Source of the DNA: Ruminococcus sp.
Lineage (GTDB): Bacteria > Bacillota > Clostridia > Lachnospirales > Lachnospiraceae
Direction: 5' to 3'
Length of the DNA stretch: 21,204 nt
Assembly: GCA_020024635.1 (NCBI GenBank)
Contig: JAHHTL010000039.1
Location: forward strand, 1 to 21,204
The notes below the pieces were generated by a model that did not search any database, was not told the origin of the DNA, and was given only the letters and a program-made list of their open reading frames with translations. Position numbers and translations under genes: made by a program. Positions 1 to 7,408 of this stretch are shown here, in pieces (position 1 is the first letter of the stretch; each line of letters opens with the position of its first letter).

Positions 1-99
1 TAAATTAATTCTCAAATCCCCGTAAGTTTTTCTTTCTTTAATTGTTTTATAGATGAAGGGATATTTTTGATGTATTTTTTAAACGATTGGAGAAAGAAA

Positions 100-456
100 A
101 TGTACGAACCAGATGAAGAGTGCAGGGAAATGATAGCAAGAATTGGTAGATTGTGTAACCAAAGACACATCACCCAGCATGCATTGGCAAAAAAAGCGGG
201 ACTATCCACATCTACCATAAGCTATCTATTTAGCAAAAAAACAAAACCACAAGTGTATACAATTTTACAAATCTGCAAAGCACTTGATATTTCAATCTGT
301 GAACTGTTTGAGCAAGATGCACAGAAGATAGAAAAAAGTTTTTCTTCTGAAGAGGAAAACTTTATTTGTAACTTTCGGAAACTATCAGATAAGAAGAAAC
401 TGTTTCTAAAAAGTTGTATGAATCTACTTTTGCAATCAGGAGATAAGAGCTTTTAA
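100..456 (+). CDS. XRE-family helix-turn-helix transcriptional regulator
   Basis: This 118-residue protein carries an N-terminal XRE/Cro-type DNA-binding domain at about residues 12-70. It has the usual five-helix pattern, with the recognition segment GLSTSTISYLFSKKTKP and a final helix ending in ALDISICELF. The remaining 45 residues are charged and show no recognisable ligand domain, so it resembles a small single-domain repressor. I place the start at ATG 100 because GGAG at 89-92 sits seven bases before it. The in-frame TTG 67 and ATG 70 upstream lack such a site and would add an atypical N-terminus. A terminator follows at 474, so it is probably monocistronic. Its target is unknown; the divergent or downstream promoter region at about 560-620 is a candidate only by proximity. 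Confidence 0.85.
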   Translation: MYEPDEECREMIARIGRLCNQRHITQHALAKKAGLSTSTISYLFSKKTKPQVYTILQICKALDISICELFEQDAQKIEKSFSSEEENFICNFRKLSDKKKLFLKSCMNLLLQSGDKSF

Positions 457-473
457 ATGAAATATATTTAAGG

Positions 474-508
474 AAGGATTTAAGTGCAATACTTAGGTCC
501 TTTTCTAA
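474..508 (+). terminator. Intrinsic terminator after the XRE regulator gene
   Basis: A 12-bp stem is formed by AAGGATTTAAGT (474-485) and ACTTAGGTCCTT (491-502), with two G-U pairs and a five-base loop, followed by a T-rich stretch. It lies 18 bases after the stop codon of the regulator gene and separates it from the next promoter. Confidence 0.7.
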
Positions 509-561
509 TAAAAGAGTATATTTTTTTCCGGAATGTAAATGTTAGAAATGTGTGAAATCGA

Positions 562-590
562 TTGTCCTTTTTCATGGGGAATGGTATAAT
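562..590 (+). promoter_or_regulatory. Extended -10 sigma-A promoter for the 659-5445 operon
   Basis: TTGTCC (562-567) and a perfect TATAAT (585-590) are separated by exactly 17 bases, and a TG at 582-583 gives the extended -10 form. Transcription would start near 597, leaving a leader of about 60 bases before ATG 659. A short inverted repeat, GTTATA (599-604) with TATAAC (613-618), falls at the predicted start of the transcript. Confidence 0.65.
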
Positions 591-658
591 TATCAAATGT
601 TATAACAGAAGGTATAACGCTGATTTTCAAGTTCAATCAAGTAAAGGTAGGAAAAATT

Positions 659-2320
659 ATGAAAAAAGTGAAAATGAAGTTATTGGCAGTTGTGGCGATT
701 CTTCTTCTGGCAGCAGGGTATTATTACGTTGCATTGCCGGCGATCAATATCCATTCTACAGATTTTTGGATATTTCTTATGATTCTTATTGTCATTCTAG
801 CGCTTGTTTATGTAAGAAAGAAGAGATTAAATCGATATGAGATGAAAGAGTCCAAGGGGCTAAAAGCAATTTTGGCACTCCTCGTTGTAGTAATTGCAGT
901 ATATGCAATTGGTTCGATTTTATCATCCCCAATTGTAAATGCAAAAAAATATCAGAAACTTTTGAAAGTTGAAGAAGGGGAGTTTACAAAAGACATTGAA
1001 GAACTTTCTTTTGATCAGATTCCATTGCTAGACAGAGATTCGGCAACAATTTTAGGAAATCGAAAGATGGGAAGTATGGTTGATATGGTATCTCAGTTTG
1101 AAGTAGATAATTTATACAGTCAGATTAACTTCAACAATCGACCGGTTCGTGTATCTCCACTTCGTTATGCAAATTTGATCAAATGGGTTACGAATATGCG
1201 TAGCGGTATTCCGGCATATATTAAGATTGATATGGCCACACAAAATACAGAGCTTGTGAAGTTAGAAAAAGGAATGAAATACACTACAAGCGATCATTTT
1301 AATAGAAACATCTATAGACATTTGCGGTTTAACTATCCAACCTATATTTTTGATGATATTAGTTTTGAAATCGATGAAAATAATGTGCCATATTGGATTT
1401 GTCCAGTGAAGAAGTTCAATATAGGGTTGTTTGGAGGTCAGACCGTAGGGCGTGTAGTTTTATGTAACGCCATTACCGGTGAAACAAAAGATTATAAAGT
1501 AGAAGACGTACCAGAATGGGTGGATCGCGTATATTCTGCAGATCTTCTTGTCGAATTGTATAACTATTATGGTAGTTTAAAACATGGATTTTTAAATAGT
1601 ATTCTTGGACAAAAAGATTGCTTGAAGTCAACCACAGGTTATAACTTCCTTGCCATTGATGATGATGTGTGGCTCTATACAGGTGTGACATCTGTAACAG
1701 GTGACCAGTCTAATATTGGATTTGTTCTTATGAATCAACGTACAATGGAAACAAAATTCTATAAGATAGAAGGAGCAACGGAAGATTCCGCAATGTCTTC
1801 TGCGGAAGGACAGGTGCAAAACTTAAAATATCATGCAACATTTCCTCTTCTTCTTAATATTTCTGGGGAACCGACTTATTTCATTGCATTAAAAGATGAT
1901 GCAGGTCTGGTAAAGAAATATGCTATGGTAAATGTTCAAAAATACCAGATTGTAGCTATTGGAAATTCCGTAAGCGAATGTGAGGAAGCGTATTCTAAGT
2001 TAATGTATCAAAGTGGAATCAAAGCAGAAGAGGAAGATACAAGAGAAATCGAAAAAGTTACTGCAAAGATTTCAAAAATTGCACAAGGTGTTATTGATGG
2101 AAATTCTCATTACTATATTATGTTGGAAGGAAGAGAGGATATCTTTGATGTCTCAGTGGTAGATTATATTGATATTATTCGATACAATGTAGGGGATGAG
2201 ATCACAATTGAGTTTAAAACCGGAGAGGAAAGTAATCTGGTCCTTTCTCTAAACGGAACAGAAATAAAAATGGAAAAGGAAGACGTGCAAAAAGAGGATG
2301 AAAATCTCTTAGAAGAATAA
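659..2320 (+). CDS. Conserved membrane protein with large extracytoplasmic domain, function unknown
   Basis: I do not recognise a characterised function. The 553-residue product has three hydrophobic segments at about residues 8-26, 36-52 and 69-88. Positive charge is concentrated at the N-terminus and in the RKKRLNR loop after the second segment, which predicts that the remaining 460 residues lie outside the membrane. That domain is beta-rich and soluble-looking, with runs such as VRVSPLRYANLIKW, YWICPVKKFNIGLFGGQTVG and NISGEPTYFIALKD. The last 75 residues look like a separate small beta domain with an acidic tail. Similar Lachnospiraceae proteins are, from memory, sometimes labelled CvpA family, but the topology does not look like CvpA. 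Start: ATG 659 with AGGTAGG at 645-651. It is the first gene of a run ending with O-acetylation genes, so a role in envelope or surface polymer assembly is a context-based guess. Confidence 0.8.
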   Translation: MKKVKMKLLAVVAILLLAAGYYYVALPAINIHSTDFWIFLMILIVILALVYVRKKRLNRYEMKESKGLKAILALLVVVIAVYAIGSILSSPIVNAKKYQKLLKVEEGEFTKDIEELSFDQIPLLDRDSATILGNRKMGSMVDMVSQFEVDNLYSQINFNNRPVRVSPLRYANLIKWVTNMRSGIPAYIKIDMATQNTELVKLEKGMKYTTSDHFNRNIYRHLRFNYPTYIFDDISFEIDENNVPYWICPVKKFNIGLFGGQTVGRVVLCNAITGETKDYKVEDVPEWVDRVYSADLLVELYNYYGSLKHGFLNSILGQKDCLKSTTGYNFLAIDDDVWLYTGVTSVTGDQSNIGFVLMNQRTMETKFYKIEGATEDSAMSSAEGQVQNLKYHATFPLLLNISGEPTYFIALKDDAGLVKKYAMVNVQKYQIVAIGNSVSECEEAYSKLMYQSGIKAEEEDTREIEKVTAKISKIAQGVIDGNSHYYIMLEGREDIFDVSVVDYIDIIRYNVGDEITIEFKTGEESNLVLSLNGTEIKMEKEDVQKEDENLLEE

Positions 2321-2363
2321 GAAATGGAAGGCGACTTCTAAAAAATGGAAATAGGAGAACAGG

Positions 2364-2912
2364 ATGAAAAAATTAATTTTGATAGCGTTGACCTTCATAA
2401 TGCTTGTTTCCCTCACTGCGTGTGGAGACAAAAAAGATGCTACAGAATACGCATCAGCGGTGGATATACTGAAAAAAGTAGTAGACACAGGAAAAGAAAT
2501 TGAGTTTCCATATATGGGGGGAGATTTTGATCATACAAAAGAGGATGAACCAGGTTCATTTGATATTGCAAAAAAAGAGGAACTATCAAATTTAGGATTG
2601 CCAGAAAGTGAACAAGACCATTTAGAAGAAGCGGCAAGCATGATGCATATGATGAATGCGAATATTTTTACAGGTGCTGTATACAAGATCAAAGAGGATG
2701 TTGATGCGGACACTTTTATAGAACATGTAGAAGAGGAATTGTCGGCACGGCAGTGGATGTGTGGTTCGCCTGAAAAAATGATAATCATAAAGATTTCCGA
2801 TGAATATATTTTGACGGCATATGGAGAAGAAAAGATATTAGATGATTTTAAAAAGAAAGCCATAGAAGCACTTACCGATGCAAAAGTTAGTGTTGAGGCA
2901 CCGATTGTATAA
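2364..2912 (+). CDS. Small lipoprotein, probably DUF4358 family
   Basis: The 182-residue product begins with a clear lipoprotein signal peptide: two lysines, a hydrophobic stretch and the lipobox LTAC, with Cys20 as the lipidated residue. The mature part is acidic and has a compact alpha/beta pattern. An amphipathic helix precedes GAVYKIKEDVDADTFIEHV, and a later strand-helix reads IIIKISDEYILTAYGEEKILDDFK. This layout resembles DUF4358 lipoproteins, which in Lachnospiraceae are often found beside MBOAT and DHHW genes as here. AGGAG at 2353-2357 supports ATG 2364. It lies 43 bases after the preceding gene and 26 before the MBOAT gene, so it is probably cotranscribed and may assist acetylation or assembly at the outer face of the membrane. 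The family assignment is from memory of sequence pattern and context, and the molecular role is unknown. Confidence 0.75.
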   Translation: MKKLILIALTFIMLVSLTACGDKKDATEYASAVDILKKVVDTGKEIEFPYMGGDFDHTKEDEPGSFDIAKKEELSNLGLPESEQDHLEEAASMMHMMNANIFTGAVYKIKEDVDADTFIEHVEEELSARQWMCGSPEKMIIIKISDEYILTAYGEEKILDDFKKKAIEALTDAKVSVEAPIV

Positions 2913-2938
2913 GTTCAAGAAGTAGGTAAAGGAAGAAG

Positions 2939-4336
2939 ATGATTTTTTCAAGTATACTATTTATATACTATTTTTTACCAATCATACTTCTGGTATATAT
3001 TATGACTCCAAAAAAGGGAAGGAATGCGATACTTTTTGTCAGCAGCCTTCTCTTTTATGCATGGGGAGAACCAAAGTATGTATGGTTAATGGTGTTTTCC
3101 ATCTTTCAAGGGTATGGATTTGCACGAGTAATAGAAAAATATAGAGGAACAAAAAAAGCAAAACAAGCAATGATCTTATCGACGATACTAAGTGTAGGGA
3201 CATTGATCTATTTTAAATATGTTGATTTCTTTATAGAAAATTTTCGAGCGGTAACGGGAATATCTCTTTCCCTTCTTAAAATCACGCTTCCAGTTGGAAT
3301 TAGTTTTTATACATTTCAATTAATCAGTTATGTAGTAGACGTTTATAGAGGTGCACATGCACAAACCCGTTTTGTTCATTTGGGGGCCTATGTTGCAATG
3401 TTTCCACAGTTGATCGCAGGTCCGATTGTTCGATATGCAGATATTGAGCAACAGCTTACCAATAGAAGAAATAGCTTTGAACAGGCAGCAGAAGGAATTC
3501 GACGCTTTTGTATAGGACTTGCAAAGAAAGTGCTTCTTGCAAATCAATTTGGGGAATTTATTACCATCTTTAGAGAGTCATCGGATTTATCAGTAATGTA
3601 TTACTGGATGTATATTTTGGCGTTTTCTCTTCAAATCTATTTTGATTTTTCTGGTTATAGTGATATGGCAATTGGTCTGGGAAAACTACTTGGTTTTCAG
3701 TTCTCAGAAAATTTTAATTACCCCTATATTTCCAAAAGTATTACAGAATTTTGGCGACGCTGGCATATTTCGTTGGGGACATGGTTTCGAGATTACGTTT
3801 ACATTCCCCTTGGTGGAAACAAAGTTGGAAGAATAAGACATCTATGCAATATAGGAGTGGTGTGGATTCTTACAGGCTTTTGGCATGGAGCCTCGTGGAA
3901 TTTTGCACTTTGGGGCTTGTATTTTGCATTTCTTCTTATTTTGGAAAAATATGTCTTGCGAAATTATTTGGAAAAGCATACGATTCTAGCGCATATTTAT
4001 GTGATTTTCATCGTGTTGTGTAGTTTTGTGATTTTCAATGCGGATCAGGTACAAGTGTTAGGTTCTGATTTTAAAGGTCTGTTTGGAATTGGCTCTCTTC
4101 CATTTGCGTCTCAAGAAGCGCTGTACTATCTAAAAAGTAACCTTTTGCTGTTTATTGGAGGAATGATCGGGACGACACCATTGATGAAAAATTTGATTTG
4201 GAAAATGAAATCTATAACTAAAATAAACTTAATTGTAGATGTTATGGAAATAGTACTGGTAATTGGTACGATCATGATTGTAACCGCCTATCTTGTGGAC
4301 GGATCTTATAATCCATTTTTGTATTTTAGATTTTAG
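2939..4336 (+). CDS. MBOAT-family membrane O-acyltransferase (AlgI/PatA-like)
   Basis: The 465-residue polytopic protein belongs to the AlgI/DltB branch of membrane-bound O-acyltransferases. These enzymes pass an acyl (here probably acetyl) group from the cytoplasm across the membrane to a partner that modifies an extracellular polymer. Family hallmarks include an N-terminal IFSSILFIYYFLPI helix, LLFYAWGEPKY, the central LPVGISFYTFQLISYVVDVY, FPQLIAGPIVRY, YFDFSGYSDMAIGLG, EFWRRWHISL and GFWHGASWNF. His316 in the last motif matches the catalytic histidine of the family, and His276 in RRWHISL is the second conserved histidine. Length and the 10-11 expected membrane segments are normal. Start: ATG 2939 after AAAGGAAG. 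The downstream DHHW gene starts 11 bases after this stop codon, with its ribosome site overlapping the stop, which suggests tight coupling as in algI-algJ pairs. The substrate polymer cannot be told from the sequence. Confidence 0.93.
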   Translation: MIFSSILFIYYFLPIILLVYIMTPKKGRNAILFVSSLLFYAWGEPKYVWLMVFSIFQGYGFARVIEKYRGTKKAKQAMILSTILSVGTLIYFKYVDFFIENFRAVTGISLSLLKITLPVGISFYTFQLISYVVDVYRGAHAQTRFVHLGAYVAMFPQLIAGPIVRYADIEQQLTNRRNSFEQAAEGIRRFCIGLAKKVLLANQFGEFITIFRESSDLSVMYYWMYILAFSLQIYFDFSGYSDMAIGLGKLLGFQFSENFNYPYISKSITEFWRRWHISLGTWFRDYVYIPLGGNKVGRIRHLCNIGVVWILTGFWHGASWNFALWGLYFAFLLILEKYVLRNYLEKHTILAHIYVIFIVLCSFVIFNADQVQVLGSDFKGLFGIGSLPFASQEALYYLKSNLLLFIGGMIGTTPLMKNLIWKMKSITKINLIVDVMEIVLVIGTIMIVTAYLVDGSYNPFLYFRF

Positions 4337-4347
4337 AAGGAGAGGAT

Positions 4348-5445
4348 ATGAAAATCGAAGAAAAAAACAAATGGATCTGCGTTCTTTTTTCCATCATAAT
4401 CGGAATTGGATTTTTCACAACGATGTTCTCTTCAAAAAAAGAGTTTTCTTTTACCGAAAGAAGAAAGTTGGCATCAAAACCGAACCTTTCCGTAGAAACT
4501 TATTTAGATGGAAGTTATATGAAAGCATTTGAATCATATACGGTTGATACATTTCCGTGGAGAGACACGTTTCGAAGATGGAAAGCTTTGTGGGAAAGGG
4601 AAATTCTTAATAAAAAAGATCATCATAACATTTATCAGGCACAAGGACATCTCGTTGCCATGGATTATCCCTACAATCCTTCTTCTGTAAAAAAGGCGGC
4701 CCGAAGATTTTCCTGGATAATAGAAGAATGTTTGGAGGAAGGAAACAACGTATATTATGCGGTTATCCCAGACAAGAATTATTTTTTGGCAAAACAAAGT
4801 GGGCATTTACTGTATGCGTATGAAGAACTTATATCAGAGATGAACCAAGAAATGAAAGGGGCACAGTATATCGATCTTTTTCCGACGATGACGATAGAGG
4901 ATTTCTATAAAACGGACGTTCACTGGAAACAAGAGAAGATTGTAGATACAGCGGAAAAACTTTTGCATTCTATGCATGTTTCTAATGTTGCTAAATATGA
5001 AAAAAAGTACGTAAAAGAGCCTTTTTACGGAGTATATTACGGGCAGTCGGCATTCCCCTCTGATCCAGACTATATCCAGTATCTTGTTTCGGATAAAATG
5101 AAACATGTTCAAGTTTATGATATGCAGAATCAAAGGTCGATTCCTTTATATGATTTGAATAAGACAAAAGGAAAGGATCCTTATGAGATGTTTACAGGTG
5201 GATCTGTTTCTCTTGTCAAAATTGAAAATCCAAATGCGAATACACAGAGAAAGCTGATTCTCTTCCGAGATTCTTTTGGTAGTAGTATTGCTCCGCTTTT
5301 GCTTTCTGGATATGAGGAAATTACAATGGTGGATCTTCGATATTTGTCTCCGATGCAGTTAAAAAACTATATAGAATTTACGGATCAAGATGTTTTGTTT
5401 CTGTATAGTAGTTATGTTTTAAATCATAGTGAAACAATAAAATAA
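4348..5445 (+). CDS. DHHW-family (AlgJ/AlgX-like) extracytoplasmic O-acetyltransferase partner
   Basis: The 365-residue protein has one N-terminal membrane anchor (about residues 9-28) and an extracytoplasmic domain. The segment FTERRKLASKP followed by SYMKAFESYTVDTFPWRD is the usual opening of DHHW/AlgJ-like proteins. The family motif reads YKTDVHW here (Asp190, Val191, His192, Trp193), and FRDSFGSS later supplies Ser309. In AlgX/AlgJ the matching Asp-x-His pair and serine form an SGNH-type catalytic triad that puts acetyl groups on sugar hydroxyls, so all three residues are present. The family name motif is DHHW; this copy has valine at the second position, closer to the DTHW form I associate with AlgJ/AlgX. 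ATG 4348 is preceded by AGAAGGAGAGG (4335-4345). It very likely works with the MBOAT protein encoded just upstream to acetylate a cell-surface or secreted glycan. Confidence 0.87.
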   Translation: MKIEEKNKWICVLFSIIIGIGFFTTMFSSKKEFSFTERRKLASKPNLSVETYLDGSYMKAFESYTVDTFPWRDTFRRWKALWEREILNKKDHHNIYQAQGHLVAMDYPYNPSSVKKAARRFSWIIEECLEEGNNVYYAVIPDKNYFLAKQSGHLLYAYEELISEMNQEMKGAQYIDLFPTMTIEDFYKTDVHWKQEKIVDTAEKLLHSMHVSNVAKYEKKYVKEPFYGVYYGQSAFPSDPDYIQYLVSDKMKHVQVYDMQNQRSIPLYDLNKTKGKDPYEMFTGGSVSLVKIENPNANTQRKLILFRDSFGSSIAPLLLSGYEEITMVDLRYLSPMQLKNYIEFTDQDVLFLYSSYVLNHSETIK

Positions 5446-5512
5446 TGAAAATATAAATAAAACCCAGAGAATTTGGATATACTGTAAGAAAACAATACGG
5501 AGGTATCTTCTG

Positions 5513-5944
5513 ATGATGGGTTTTTTTATTGCCGTTGTATCAGGAATATTAATGAGTGTGCAAGGAATATTTAATACAAAAGTTACAAAAACAGCTGGAA
5601 TGTGGGTAAGCAACGGTTGGGTACAGTTGTCCGCTTTTCTTGTGTGCGTTGTTGTATGGACGATGACAGGAAGGCAACCGTTAGGTCAGCTGTTCCGTGT
5701 TCAGCCAAGGTATATGCTTTTAGGGGGAGTGATCGGAGCTGGGATTACTTGGACAGTCATAAAGAGCATTGGTACGTTAGGACCGGCAAAAGCTGTCATG
5801 TTGATTGTGGTCGCTCAATTGCTCACTTCGTACATGATTGAAATTTTTGGCGTTTTTGGAGTGGAGAGAAGCCCGTTTTGCTGGAGAAAGATGATAGGTC
5901 TTCTTGTAGCGCTCTTTGGGGTTGTTTTGTTTCAATGGGAGTAA
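5513..5944 (+). CDS. DMT-superfamily membrane protein, DUF606/YdcZ-like
   Basis: The 143-residue protein is almost entirely hydrophobic, with five membrane segments starting at about residues 2, 35, 64, 93 and 125. The N-terminal GFFIAVVSGILMSVQGIFNT, the central LGGVIGAGITWTVIKSIGTL and the C-terminal LVALFGVVLF fit the half-size DUF606 (YdcZ) family of drug/metabolite transporter relatives. A single five-helix unit would need to dimerise to form a transporter. GGAGGT at 5499-5504 lies eight bases before ATG 5513; an adjacent ATG at 5516 is less well spaced. The gene starts 67 bases after the acetylation genes with no terminator between them. A possible -10 (TATACT, 5478-5483) lacks a good -35, so I cannot say whether it is the last gene of that operon. 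Substrate unknown. Confidence 0.82.
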   Translation: MMGFFIAVVSGILMSVQGIFNTKVTKTAGMWVSNGWVQLSAFLVCVVVWTMTGRQPLGQLFRVQPRYMLLGGVIGAGITWTVIKSIGTLGPAKAVMLIVVAQLLTSYMIEIFGVFGVERSPFCWRKMIGLLVALFGVVLFQWE

Positions 5945-5956
5945 GAACTTGCGAGT

Positions 5957-5983
5957 TGTAATAAAAATGTAACATAAATGTAA
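5957..5983 (+). promoter_or_regulatory. Candidate response-regulator operator: three TGTAA direct repeats, 11-bp period
   Basis: TGTAA occurs at 5957-5961, 5968-5972 and 5979-5983, so each copy begins exactly 11 bp after the previous one. On the other strand they read as TTACA repeats. OmpR/PhoB-family regulators bind tandem repeats on one helix face with about this spacing; the Bacillus PhoP box (TT-A/T-ACA) is similar. The array ends nine bases before the -35 of the comEA promoter, an activator-like position. The operon itself encodes an OmpR-type regulator, so autoregulation is a natural inference. Confidence 0.5.
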
Positions 5984-5992
5984 AATACACTA

Positions 5993-6021
5993 TTGTATTT
6001 TATTTCGTAATTCGTTACAAT
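5993..6021 (+). promoter_or_regulatory. Sigma-A promoter for the comEA-TCS-gerM-comEC operon
   Basis: TTGTAT (5993-5998) and TACAAT (6016-6021) are separated by 17 bases. The -35 is weak and the -10 matches the consensus at five of six positions, which suits an activator-dependent promoter. The transcript would begin near 6028, with a leader of about 44 bases before ATG 6072. Confidence 0.55.
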
Positions 6022-6071
6022 ATTAGTATCCGTCGTTGAGGGGAAGAGTCCTGCCGGAAGGTGGGAATACA

Positions 6072-6677
6072 ATGAAGGAAAAATTAACAAAAACATTGCT
6101 TTTATTATTTTTATGCATCAATTTGTGCGGTTGTCACAAGAGTAAATCGTTGGAAGTTCAACAGACAGAGCAAACGAAAGAAGTGCAGCCGCCAATAAAA
6201 GAAGAAAAAGAAACAAAGGAAACAAAAGAAACACCAAAGGTATGTGTGTATGTATGCGGCTCTGTGAATCATCCAGGAGTGTATATGCTAGAAGAAAGCG
6301 CCAGACTTTATGAAGCAATTGAAGCCGCTGGAGGAGTAAAGGAAGATGCAGCACAGGAAACCATGAATCAGGCAAGACAGGTAGAAGATGGAGAGCGTAT
6401 TTATGTACCTTCTACGTTGGAGTTAGAAAATGGGACAGTAACTTTGGAGACAGGAATGCAAGAAAATAGCAATAGGGATGGTAAAATCGATATTAATACA
6501 GCTGGAAAAGAAGAACTGATGACTTTGCCAGGGATTGGACAGTCCAAGGCAGAACTTATTCTGTCCTATAGGGAAACGAAGGGCCGTTTTGGTAAGATTG
6601 AAGAACTGATGGAGATTGAAGGGATCAAGGAAGGCGTATTTAATAAAATAAAAGACAAAATAATTGTTGCCAAATAA
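6072..6677 (+). CDS. comEA: ComEA-like DNA-binding protein (SLBB plus helix-hairpin-helix)
   Basis: ComEA is the cell-surface DNA receptor that hands transforming DNA to the ComEC channel. This 201-residue copy has a hydrophobic N-terminus, a charged Lys/Glu/Thr linker (about 40-56), an SLBB-type domain (57-114, beginning VCVYVCGSVNHPGVY) and a tandem helix-hairpin-helix DNA-binding domain (137-200, with IDINTAGKEELMTLPGIGQS and the second hairpin MEIEGIKEGVF). The N-terminus ends in LCGC, so Cys21 could be lipidated, although Cys at the -2 position is atypical. If so the protein is a lipoprotein and not held by a transmembrane helix as in Bacillus. The start is ATG 6072, with AAGGTGGG just upstream; an in-frame TTG at 6036 would bury the signal sequence. 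It is the first gene of the operon that ends with comEC. Confidence 0.88.
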   Translation: MKEKLTKTLLLLFLCINLCGCHKSKSLEVQQTEQTKEVQPPIKEEKETKETKETPKVCVYVCGSVNHPGVYMLEESARLYEAIEAAGGVKEDAAQETMNQARQVEDGERIYVPSTLELENGTVTLETGMQENSNRDGKIDINTAGKEELMTLPGIGQSKAELILSYRETKGRFGKIEELMEIEGIKEGVFNKIKDKIIVAK

Positions 6678-6718
6678 GGTCAAAGAATGGACGACTGGCA
6701 AAGTAAGGGAATAGCAGC

Positions 6719-7408
6719 ATGGGAAAAAAGAAAATATTAGTAGTTGATGATGAAAAATTAATCGTAAAGGGAATTCGATTTAGTTTGGAACAAGATGATA
6801 TGGAAGTGGATTGTGCATACGATGGAGAAGAAGCACTGGAGTATGCCAAAAATTGTGAGTATGATTTGGTGCTTCTAGATGTAATGCTTCCTAAAATGGA
6901 CGGTTTTGAAGTATGTCAGCATATTCGAGAGTTTTCTGATATGCCGGTTGTAATGTTGACTGCCAAAAGCGAGGATATGGATAAGATTTTAGGACTAGAA
7001 TATGGAGCAGATGATTACATTACAAAACCGTTCAACATTTTGGAAGTAAAAGCACGCATTAAGGCTATTATGCGAAGGACATCAAAGCGAACGACTTCTA
7101 CCACAAGCAAAACGATTGTAAAGGGAAATATGAAGATAGACTGTGACGGAAGAAGGGTATTTATTGGAGAGAAAGAGATTAATCTCACTGCAAAAGAGTT
7201 TGAGGTACTGGAACTTTTGGCTACAAACCCGAATAAAGTCTACAGTAGAGAGAATCTTCTTAAGCTGATCTGGGGAAAGGACAACTCAGGGGATGCAAGA
7301 ACGGTGGATGTTCACATTCGTCGACTTCGTGAAAAAATAGAAGTTCGCCCAAGTGAACCAAAATACGTACATACAAAGTGGGGAGTTGGTTATTATTTCC
7401 AGGGATAA
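6719..7408 (+). CDS. OmpR/PhoB-family two-component response regulator
   Basis: The 229-residue protein has a receiver domain (about 4-120) and a winged-helix DNA-binding domain (about 133-228). The receiver keeps the acidic pair Asp10/Asp11, the phosphoacceptor Asp54 in LLDVMLP, Thr81 and Lys103 in the KPF motif, so it should be phosphorylated normally. The C-terminal domain has the family signatures INLTAKEFEVLELL, VYSRENLLKLIWG and RTVDVHIRRLREKIE, ending in TKWGVGYYF. TAAGGGA (6704-6710) supports ATG 6719. The sensor kinase gene overlaps its 3' end, which marks the two as a cognate pair. Sequence alone does not name the regulon. The TGTAA repeats before the operon promoter are the best candidate binding site, and comEA and comEC are candidate targets by position. 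Confidence 0.95.
   Translation: MGKKKILVVDDEKLIVKGIRFSLEQDDMEVDCAYDGEEALEYAKNCEYDLVLLDVMLPKMDGFEVCQHIREFSDMPVVMLTAKSEDMDKILGLEYGADDYITKPFNILEVKARIKAIMRRTSKRTTSTTSKTIVKGNMKIDCDGRRVFIGEKEINLTAKEFEVLELLATNPNKVYSRENLLKLIWGKDNSGDARTVDVHIRRLREKIEVRPSEPKYVHTKWGVGYYFQG

Noticed and set aside
562..840. 92-codon plus-strand frame overlapping the start of the 553-aa gene
   Set aside because: It starts within the -35 region of the promoter, lacks a ribosome site and has no recognisable features.
5446..5512. Promoter for the DMT-type gene (TATACT at 5478)
   Set aside because: No acceptable -35 lies 16-18 bases upstream; readthrough from the acetylation operon is equally possible.
6036..6071. comEA starting at TTG 6036
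   Set aside because: It would place 12 polar residues before the signal sequence; ATG 6072 has a good ribosome site and a proper signal peptide.
6190..6240. Repeat of GAAACAAA-like units within comEA
   Set aside because: It simply encodes the Lys/Glu/Thr linker between the signal sequence and the SLBB domain; short imperfect repeats are usual for such linkers.
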